Part shown: positions 1-5,085 of the stretch, piece by piece
Position numbering within the stretch: the stretch's first letter is position 1
Layout: every line of letters begins with the position of its first letter
Assembly (NCBI GenBank): GCA_003448685.1
Contig: DLXW01000097.1
Span: forward strand, 1 to 8,796
Source of the DNA: Cyanothece sp. UBA12306
GTDB taxonomy: Bacteria; Cyanobacteriota; Cyanobacteriia; Cyanobacteriales; Microcystaceae
Direction of reading: 5' to 3'
Length of the DNA stretch: 8,796 bases
Program-made: the position numbers and the translations under genes
Notes under the pieces: generated by a model
Databases searched by the model: none
What the model saw: only the letters and a program-made list of their open reading frames with translations
Told to the model about the DNA's origin: nothing

Positions 1-6
1 TACCCC

Positions 7-19
7 AGCGCGCAGCGCT
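7..19. repeat. Short GC-rich inverted repeat at the window edge
   Basis: AGCGC (7-11) and GCGCT (15-19) form a perfect 5-bp inverted repeat around GCA. It is far more GC-rich than its surroundings and lies about 45 bp past the stop of the minus-strand rhodanese gene. It may be the edge of a larger repeat or a hairpin, but the window ends too soon to tell. There is no T-run that would make it a terminator. Confidence 0.3.
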
Positions 20-63
20 ATAGGTAGTGATCTAAGGTTTCATTAAATTTTCAGGTCAAAGAG

Positions 64-408
64 TTAGTTTCCTTCAATCTGAAAACCGGCTGCTTTCCAT
101 GCAGTCAAACCACCGATAAGTTCTGCTACGTTTTGATAACCAGCTTTTGAGAGTAAAGTTGAGGCAATAGCAGTCTCTTCATCACTAGAACCATAGACGT
201 AGATGTCTCGTTCTAATTCAAAATTCATTTGTACTTGTCCAACCAATTCATTGAGAGGAATAGAAACTGCTCCCATAATATGACTGAGGTTAAAAGCTTC
301 TCTAGAGCGCACATCAATGATGGTTAATGCTGGTTCACCCCAATCAAGACGCTCTTTTAAATCTTGGACACGAGATTTGGGTTTAAGTGATGCAGGAATA
401 GTAATCAT
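64..408 (-). CDS. Rhodanese-like domain protein lacking the catalytic cysteine
   Basis: This is a single-domain rhodanese-fold protein of 114 residues, about the usual size of a stand-alone domain. Visible family marks are IDVRSREAF (31-39), SHIMGAVSIP (42-51) and the C-terminal LIGGLTAWKAAGF (97-109). The active-site loop, normally Cys-x4-Arg after a V-Y pair, reads VYGSSDEETA (71-80). Glycine stands where the sulfur-carrying cysteine should be and the loop arginine is absent, so sulfurtransferase activity is unlikely. Inactive rhodanese folds usually act in binding or regulation; no specific role can be read here. The start is the ATG at 406-408; there is no clear Shine-Dalgarno. It lies downstream of psbO on the same strand, but a strong terminator (536-562) and a separate promoter (442-470) indicate independent transcription. 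No signal peptide is seen, so it is probably cytoplasmic. The fold assignment is confident; the function is unknown. Confidence 0.85.
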   Translation of the reverse strand: MITIPASLKPKSRVQDLKERLDWGEPALTIIDVRSREAFNLSHIMGAVSIPLNELVGQVQMNFELERDIYVYGSSDEETAIASTLLSKAGYQNVAELIGGLTAWKAAGFQIEGN

Positions 409-441
409 AATTATTTTCGGGTGTAAGATAGCTTCCCCTGT

Positions 442-470
442 ATTGTAACGAAATATTAATTATTTGTAAA
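442..470 (-). promoter_or_regulatory. Sigma70-type promoter of the rhodanese-like gene
   Basis: Read on the minus strand, TTTACA (465-470) is followed after exactly 17 bp by TACAAT (442-447). Each hexamer is one or two bases from the consensus, and the -10 box lies about 34 bp upstream of the ATG at 408. It sits between the psbO terminator and the rhodanese gene, which is where an independent promoter is expected. No transcript data are available, so this is prediction only. Confidence 0.6.
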
Positions 471-482
471 GGGTTGTTACAA
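464..482. promoter_or_regulatory. Inverted repeat TTGTAA-N7-TTACAA over the -35 box (possible operator)
   Basis: TTGTAA (464-469) and TTACAA (477-482) are perfect 6-bp arms separated by 7 bp. The first arm overlaps the -35 hexamer of the rhodanese-gene promoter, so a dimeric regulator bound here would be placed to block or modulate transcription. The spacing does not match the NtcA pattern GTA-N8-TAC. No regulator is identified, and an AT-rich chance palindrome is possible. Confidence 0.3.
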
Positions 483-535
483 AATTATTGACATAATCAA
501 TAGTATTTGATAAAGGTTTTTGAGTTATTTTCCGC

Positions 536-562
536 AAAAAAAAGGGGGACAAATTGCCCCCT
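536..562 (-). terminator. Rho-independent terminator of psbO
   Basis: On the minus strand the sequence forms a stem AGGGGG / CCCCCT around an 8-nt loop, followed immediately by eight T residues (536-543 on the plus strand are all A). It lies about 37 bp after the psbO stop codon. The GC-clamped stem plus T-tract is a textbook intrinsic terminator, fitting a highly expressed photosystem gene. Confidence 0.9.
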
Positions 563-598
563 GAGATTATGTATTGGTTAAAAATCAGCAATAATTAC

Positions 599-1426
599 CT
601 AACTTTCCGGTTCAACCCTTGCGTAGAAAATACCTCGAATTTTTACTTCTACAGCTTCTTTAGCTCCTAAGTCCGTATCTGAAGGCTGTTCACTTTCAAA
701 AACTCCGGCAATTTCTCCAGTTTCTTGATCAACTTTTGTCACTTGAAGAGACATAGACCCTTTACCAATGGGAGTTTGTTTAACATTAGCATAGTCTTCT
801 TTATCAGCCGTAGCAGGTAAAGCAACCGCGTTATCATAACCTGTAGCTAAACCCCGACCTTTAGGATCAAGGAAAGTTGCACCACGATAGGAAGGAACTT
901 TAAAATCTCCTTCAAAATCGGTAGAACTGTTAATGGAAGTAAACCCAGGGCCAGTGCTACCCACTAAATTCTTCATAGTAAAGAAAAAGGGAACTTGTTC
1001 ACCACCAGGTAATTGGACGGTAATAGGTTGGAAGTCAATTCCTCCCTTTTCGATCAAAGTTAAAACTCCATCTTCATCAACAGTAATTGTTCCACTAATC
1101 TGCTCTAAACTGGTGGTATCACGGGTTAAAAGCTTTCCAGGAACAAATTCAGCAACTTGACGTTTATTAACTGGTTCTTCCTTGACGAAATATTCTTGGG
1201 GTTCGAGGCACAAATCTTCTACTACGTAAGTTGTACCTACTTCAATGGGAATTGATCCCCGAGTAAATTCAGAAATTTGGGGACATTTATTGGCTATTCC
1301 CGTATTTAAAATTTCGTCATAGGTCAAATCTTGGGGATTAACTGCATTTGCTGGCCCTTCGCTACAGGCAGTCAGCATCCCCAGGCATAGTGCCAAAAAG
1401 GCAACAATTAAGGCACGCAATCTCAT
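599..1426 (-). CDS. psbO: Photosystem II manganese-stabilising protein PsbO
   Basis: PsbO is the extrinsic 33-kDa subunit on the lumenal side of photosystem II; it stabilises the Mn4CaO5 cluster and supports oxygen evolution. From the ATG at 1424-1426 the protein has 275 residues. The N-terminus is a basic-hydrophobic signal segment (RLRALIVAFLALCLGML) ending in a lipobox-like LTAC (18-21), so a lipid-anchored form is possible. The mature part shows NKCP (46-49) and EDLC (70-73): Cys48 and Cys73 are 25 apart, the spacing of the family disulfide. Other conserved stretches are VKEEPVNKRQVAEFVPGKL, DGVLTLIEKGGIDFQP, the STDF and VPSYR segments and FLDPKGRGLATGYD. A TTG codon (1430-1432) also opens the frame, but GAGG six bases before the ATG decides for the ATG. 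It ends at a strong terminator (536-562), so it appears monocistronic at its 3' side. Confidence 0.97.
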   Translation of the reverse strand: MRLRALIVAFLALCLGMLTACSEGPANAVNPQDLTYDEILNTGIANKCPQISEFTRGSIPIEVGTTYVVEDLCLEPQEYFVKEEPVNKRQVAEFVPGKLLTRDTTSLEQISGTITVDEDGVLTLIEKGGIDFQPITVQLPGGEQVPFFFTMKNLVGSTGPGFTSINSSTDFEGDFKVPSYRGATFLDPKGRGLATGYDNAVALPATADKEDYANVKQTPIGKGSMSLQVTKVDQETGEIAGVFESEQPSDTDLGAKEAVEVKIRGIFYARVEPES

Positions 1427-1921
1427 ACTCAACCTCGCTTTGTCAATCTCACTATGAAATACCCTAAATTAAATGTTGTTATTTTTGGGTCTTTCTAAAA
1501 TAAATCGATTTTGGCTTTTGCTAGTTTATGCTGTTGATACCTGTCCCAGTTACCTAGTTTTGGTTTAATGCAGCGTCCATAGCTTAGCCTTCTGCTTTCC
1601 AAGCTTGGGAGTCAACATTTTTAGATTTCCTCCCCTCTTGGTCGGTCTAGTGACCAAGGGAATCATATCATGAGGAGGTTACAAGATTTATCTTCAATAT
1701 ACAAAAATACTGTCATTCTGTCCCCGATCAAAGTTGTGGAAGCATCAAGGATTAAAATCTCTAATGACAATCAATCTGACTATACATGAGGGATCTGTTC
1801 GAGATTAATCTTATATTCTTGAGCATAATCACATCTTCAATATGATTTTAATTACTGAAAAAGGTTAAGTCATAAGACAAACTAGGTACAAACTAAAATT
1901 TATACAAAAATCCTGGATATT
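1427..1921. other. Gene-free divergent region between psbO and the small plus-strand gene
   Basis: About 495 bp with no convincing gene. It must contain the psbO promoter (minus) and that of the gene at 1922 (plus), but I could not pick -35/-10 pairs with confidence. Structures seen are the 10-bp palindrome CCAAGCTTGG (1599-1608), a 7-bp stem-loop (1637-1658), the palindrome AGATTAATCT just after 1800, and a direct repeat of ATCTTCAATAT (near 1690 and 1832). A 39-codon frame from the ATG at 1670 to 1789 is open but has no ribosome-binding site or recognisable content. Confidence 0.5.
1637..1658. repeat. Stem-loop CTTGGTC-N8-GACCAAG
   Basis: A perfect 7-bp inverted repeat with an 8-nt loop, about 210 bp upstream of psbO. 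No T-run follows on either strand, so it is not a standard intrinsic terminator. It could be an operator-like site, an RNA hairpin in a long psbO leader, or a repeat remnant. CTTGG/CCAAG is shared with the palindrome at 1599-1608. Confidence 0.4.
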
Positions 1922-2347
1922 ATGCTAGAAGTTTTTTTGATTGCTCAATGCTCATTAACGCTTCCAGATGGAAGGATCGAGAGTTTTAAATTTTGTGGAA
2001 CTACACCAATTTCTGTACCACCTAAATCTGTTCCTAATACGGTAAAACCTTCTGAATATTCCGAACCTGTTGACTCTTTTCAAGAATCTAATGTTCCAGT
2101 TTCTTATCGATATCTTACTCAAGATAATTACCATAAATGGGAAGCTTTAGTAAAGGAGTTTGATCCCATTAGTGGCCATTCTCGAGCAACTTTAGGAACA
2201 GCACAATCTCTGTTTGGTTTTGGAAAAGTTATCCAGAAAAAAGGTCAAGAAATGAAAAAATTTCAATGGAAAGAGTCAAACCGATCTATTGATGCTTGGT
2301 TTGACGGAAGAACTCTAATGACTTGGAAAGCTAGGGGTTTTAATTAA
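1922..2347 (+). CDS. Hypothetical protein, possible BamE/SmpA-like C-terminal domain
   Basis: I do not recognise this 141-residue protein with certainty. The N-terminus is briefly hydrophobic (LEVFLIA) and carries two cysteines, QCSLTLPDGR (9-18) and FKFCG (22-26). A proline/serine-rich linker follows (about 27-61), then a compact C-terminal part (about 62-141). In that part the pattern is: a Gly-x-Ser/Ala-x-x-x-Leu-Gly stretch (GHSRATLGTA), a turn, a strand ending FQWKES, then IDAWFDGRTLMTWKARGF. This order of elements resembles small BamE/SmpA or BLIP-like folds (short helices, then a sheet with a YxW strand and an 'FxxGk' strand); that is inference from pattern. The ATG is preceded only by a weak GGA. 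It is the only complete plus-strand gene, divergent from psbO and convergent with the acetyltransferase, overlapping its stop by 4 bp. Export is uncertain because the hydrophobic segment is short. Confidence 0.65.
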   Translation: MLEVFLIAQCSLTLPDGRIESFKFCGTTPISVPPKSVPNTVKPSEYSEPVDSFQESNVPVSYRYLTQDNYHKWEALVKEFDPISGHSRATLGTAQSLFGFGKVIQKKGQEMKKFQWKESNRSIDAWFDGRTLMTWKARGFN

Positions 2348-2760
2348 TTATTAGAAGTATTTTTTTTGTGTTCTCTTTCCTCAAAACATATTTGTTGTAA
2401 TTTTTCTAGATTATTGCTACAAAGAATGTCTATATTTCGAGTTATTTTTTTAATAGACCAATGCCACCATTGAAGTTCTAATAATAAATTAATCACCTCA
2501 TCTTCAAAACGTTTTCTAATTAATTGAGCAGGATTTCCCCCAACAATAGTATAGGATTCAACATCTTTAGTGACGACTGAATTAGCAGCAATAATTGCTC
2601 CATCACCTATTTTAATACCTGGCATAATCAACGCATTATCATCATAATAAGTAAAGTCTCCTACAAAAATATTATGGTTATCAATAATATTTTTGAGGAA
2701 ACATAACCGATCATAATGTTCTAAAGGGTAAGGATTATTAGGATCAGGATAACTATTCAC
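2344..2760 (-). CDS. CatB/XAT-family acetyltransferase with an in-frame internal deletion
   Basis: This is a hexapeptide-repeat (left-handed beta-helix) O-acetyltransferase of the xenobiotic/chloramphenicol acetyltransferase type, which uses acetyl-CoA. The N-terminal part (PDPNNPYPLEHYDRLCFLKN, then VGDFTYYDD) and the C-terminal part (ALIMPGIKIGDGAIIAA, VVTKDV, YTIVGGNPAQLIRKRF, LLLELQWWHW) are both typical. In intact relatives about 70-80 residues lie between YYDD and ALIMPG, including the catalytic histidine loop and several coils; here the two blocks are joined directly near 2635-2650. The product has 138 residues against about 210 usually, so catalysis is not expected. I chose the GTG at 2758-2760, one base after the metF stop, because it gives the family's usual short N-terminus. 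A second GTG at 2785-2787 would overlap metF by 26 bp. It probably depends on metF transcription or coupling. No stop or frameshift interrupts the frame. Confidence 0.8.
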   Translation of the reverse strand: MNSYPDPNNPYPLEHYDRLCFLKNIIDNHNIFVGDFTYYDDNALIMPGIKIGDGAIIAANSVVTKDVESYTIVGGNPAQLIRKRFEDEVINLLLELQWWHWSIKKITRNIDILCSNNLEKLQQICFEEREHKKNTSNN

Positions 2761-2761
2761 C

Positions 2762-3658
2762 TTATTGATTAAAAATGGGTTTGACACCTGCTAGATCAAG
2801 AATTTGGGGTATTAAATCTTCTCGTTTAACTGCCATCATATGAACCCCTTGACATAATTGTTGGGCTATTTGGACTTGTTCAGCGGCGATTTTAACCCCT
2901 TCTTGTAGAGGATCTTCAGCGTCAGCTAACCTGTTAATAATTGTATCGGGAATGTTTACTCCAGGAACTTTTTTGTTAATAAATCTGGCATTTTTGGCCG
3001 ATTTCAAGAGAAAAATTCCTGCTAAAATCGGTTTGTCAGTTTGGGAAGCAATCTGGTGCATAAATTTATCCAATCGGTCAAAATCTGTAATCAATTGACT
3101 TTGAAAAAATTGAGCGCCAGAGGCTAATTTTTTCTCAAATCGACTTTTTAATCCTGACCAACTCGGAGATTGGGGATCAACTGCGGCACCTGCAAATAAA
3201 TCTAGAGGTTCATCGGGTAAGGATTTGTTGTTAAAATCCACCCCTCGATTAAGATTATCAATAACTTTGAGTAGGCGAACCGATTCTAATTCAAAGACAG
3301 CTTTAGATTTAGGATGATCTCCGGCTTTCACAGGGTCTCCGGTTAAGGCTAGGACATTACGTAATCCTAAAGCATAAGCTCCCATGAGATCTGCTTGGAT
3401 GCCGATAGCGTTGCGATCGCGACAAGCAAACTGACAGATTGGTTCGATGCCATATTGTAATAACAAGGCAGAAGCAGCCATGGAAGACATCCGCAAAACT
3501 GCCCTACTGCCATCGGTGACATTAACCCCATGAACTCTGCCTTTTAGCTGTTTGGCCATTTCTATCATGCGCCTGGGGTTTCCTCCTTTGGGAGGGGTAA
3601 CTTCGGCGGTGATGAGAAATTCTTTATTTTGGGCAGCTTGACGAAAATGATTAATCAT
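2762..3658 (-). CDS. metF: Methylenetetrahydrofolate reductase (MetF family)
   Basis: This enzyme reduces 5,10-methylene-THF to 5-methyl-THF, the methyl donor for methionine synthesis; it is an FAD-binding TIM-barrel enzyme of the cytoplasm. With the ATG at 3656-3658 it has 298 residues, the usual length. Recognisable marks are ITAEVTPPKGG near the N-terminus (Glu19 corresponds to the catalytic Glu of E. coli MetF), HGVNVTDG (43-50), CQFACRDRNAIGIQADLMG, LALTGDP with Asp108 (the flavin-contacting Asp), and GAQFFQSQLITDFDRL. The CRDRN and LTGDP style is closest to the reductase half of YitJ-like and cyanobacterial MetF proteins. A GTG four codons upstream (3668-3670) is also open, but the ATG gives the normal N-terminus; neither has a clear Shine-Dalgarno. 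It lies 171 bp downstream of trpS on the same strand and is followed directly by the deleted acetyltransferase. Confidence 0.92.
   Translation of the reverse strand: MINHFRQAAQNKEFLITAEVTPPKGGNPRRMIEMAKQLKGRVHGVNVTDGSRAVLRMSSMAASALLLQYGIEPICQFACRDRNAIGIQADLMGAYALGLRNVLALTGDPVKAGDHPKSKAVFELESVRLLKVIDNLNRGVDFNNKSLPDEPLDLFAGAAVDPQSPSWSGLKSRFEKKLASGAQFFQSQLITDFDRLDKFMHQIASQTDKPILAGIFLLKSAKNARFINKKVPGVNIPDTIINRLADAEDPLQEGVKIAAEQVQIAQQLCQGVHMMAVKREDLIPQILDLAGVKPIFNQ
3413..3420. repeat. HIP1 palindrome GCGATCGC (inside metF)
   Basis: An exact copy of the highly iterated palindrome typical of many cyanobacterial genomes. Two more exact copies lie at 5033-5040 (trpS-exporter gap) and 7932-7939 (Uma2-cimA gap). 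Three in 8.8 kb of AT-rich DNA is far above chance and supports the cyanobacterial origin of the window. Confidence 0.9.
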
Positions 3659-3829
3659 GGGAATTATCACAAATAAAATTAATAATTTATCAAAAAAGAC
3701 AATAGGAAATGTTTCTTGTTATAGCAATTGAAGTATGGATTTTAGGAAACCTCAAAAGCTCAAAATTTGTTCAAGCGAGTATTTCACTTTTGACATTTCT
3801 GACTCTATTCTATGGCTCATTGGCCCTAA

Positions 3830-4840
3830 TTAAAAGGGGGCGAGATAACCCAAGGCTTCTTTGACTCTGGCTAAGGTATGGTTAGCAACGGTTTCGGCTT
3901 TTTCTTTTCCTTCTCGTAAAACCGAATTTAAGTAGTCTTGATCATCCATTATTTCTTGATATTTTATTTGGATCGGTTTTAATGCTTCGACGGTGGTTTC
4001 ACTGAGTAAAGGTTTAAATTTTCCCCATCCCATCTCTTGACATTCTTCTATAACTTCTTGTTTGGTTTTGCCTGATAATAATCCATAAAGTCCTAGCAAA
4101 TTATTACATTCGGGGCGTTCTGGATTATCAAATTCCAATCCTCGAATGGGATCGGTTTTACAGCGTTTAATCTTTTTCTCGATTAATTCTGGGGGATCTA
4201 ACAGATTGATCCGACTAAGATCTGAGGGATCAGATTTAGACATTTTACGGGTTCCATCGGTTAAACTCATTACCCTTGCGCCTTCGGTGCGAATCAAAGG
4301 ATCAGGAACTTTGATAACGGGATTTTCGGGGGTAGCAAATTGATCATTAAAGCGTATAGCAATGTCCCTTGTAAGTTCTAAATGTTGTTTTTGATCTTCT
4401 CCGACGGGAACGCGATCGGCATCATAAAGCAGTATATCAGCAGCCATTAACACCGGATAGTCTAATAACCCAACGCTGACGTTTTCTCCTTGTTTAAGGG
4501 CTTTTTCTTTGAATTGAATCATCCTTTCTAGCCAGTTAAGGGGGGTAATGCAGTTAAGCAACCAAGCTAGTTCACTATGGGCTGTCACATGGGACTGAAC
4601 AAAGATGGTAGAGTGGTTTAAATCGATGCCACAAGCTAGATAGAGGGCGGCGATGGTATAGGTATCCTGGGCTAAGGTTTTGGGATTATGGGGGACTGTA
4701 ATGGCGTGTAAGTCCACCACACAGAAGAAGTTCTCATAGTTTTCTTGAATTTCTACCCAGTTACAAATTGCCCCTAAATAGTTTCCTAAATGCAGGTTTC
4801 CGGTGGGTTGTACCCCAGATAAGACTCGTTGTTTGCCCAT
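3830..4840 (-). CDS. trpS: Tryptophanyl-tRNA synthetase
   Basis: A class I aminoacyl-tRNA synthetase that charges tRNA-Trp with tryptophan using ATP. The 336-residue length is normal for bacterial TrpRS. Visible signatures are the HIGH-type motif within SGVQPTGNLHLGNYLGA (TGNLHLGN at 13-20), the Rossmann core VVDLHAITVP (41-50), the conserved MAADILLYDADRVPVGEDQ block (132-150), and the KMSKS loop in RKMSKSDPSD (199-203). The C-terminal helical anticodon-binding part ends in LAPF. The ATG at 4838-4840 is preceded by AAGGAG at good spacing, which fixes the start. The gene is alone on its strand between the exporter (gap 245 bp upstream) and metF (gap 171 bp downstream). It is presumably constitutive; no T-box or leader structure is visible upstream. 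Confidence 0.97.
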   Translation of the reverse strand: MGKQRVLSGVQPTGNLHLGNYLGAICNWVEIQENYENFFCVVDLHAITVPHNPKTLAQDTYTIAALYLACGIDLNHSTIFVQSHVTAHSELAWLLNCITPLNWLERMIQFKEKALKQGENVSVGLLDYPVLMAADILLYDADRVPVGEDQKQHLELTRDIAIRFNDQFATPENPVIKVPDPLIRTEGARVMSLTDGTRKMSKSDPSDLSRINLLDPPELIEKKIKRCKTDPIRGLEFDNPERPECNNLLGLYGLLSGKTKQEVIEECQEMGWGKFKPLLSETTVEALKPIQIKYQEIMDDQDYLNSVLREGKEKAETVANHTLARVKEALGYLAPF

Positions 4841-4917
4841 TCTCCTTAATTTTTTTATTGGTACTATGCCAGATTTTATTGCATCTCATCTCATTAAAAC
4901 ACTAAAGGAGGAAAACT

Positions 4918-5023
4918 ATAGCAGAACTCGCCAAGTCTCCAAGTAAAATTCACTTTGTACAAACGTGAGTTCGACGGAGGGAAAAAACACTTCCGTCTCT
5001 TCCAAAAGAAAATCAAGCCATGA
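4918..5023 (+). pseudogene. Possible decayed small gene (ATA start, one frameshift)
   Basis: In the 245-bp gap between trpS and the exporter, AAAGGAGG (4904-4911) lies six bases before ATA GCA GAA. The frame from ATA (4918) encodes xAELAKSPSKIHFVQT and stops at TGA 4966-4968. Shifting by one base there opens EFDGGKKHFRLFQKKIKP (4967-5020) with a stop at 5021-5023. Together these would give a basic protein of about 34 residues with plausible composition on both sides. A strong ribosome-binding site with no valid start, plus a frame broken by a single base, suggests a small gene that decayed, or two sequence errors. I do not recognise the product. Chance cannot be excluded at this length. Confidence 0.3.
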
Positions 5024-5085
5024 GGGTAGAGAGCGATCGCCAATTGTAAGTGATTGAGATTGGTTATTTTTTTATTGGGAATTCC

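Noticed and set aside
933..1160. 75-codon plus-strand open frame
   Set aside because: It lies wholly inside psbO on the opposite strand and has no recognisable content; it is a shadow of a strongly conserved gene.
1670..1789. 39-codon plus-strand frame starting just after the stem-loop
   Set aside because: No ribosome-binding site upstream of the ATG, no motif, and composition as expected for random AT-rich DNA. It would only be worth revisiting if conserved.
3752..3796. 14-codon minus-strand frame MSKVKYSLEQILSF between trpS and metF
   Set aside because: Reads like a protein start, perhaps a transposase relic, but it is far too short to support and has no ribosome-binding site or inverted repeat around it.
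4146..4343. 65-codon plus-strand open frame
   Set aside because: Antisense to the KMSKS region of trpS; a shadow frame.
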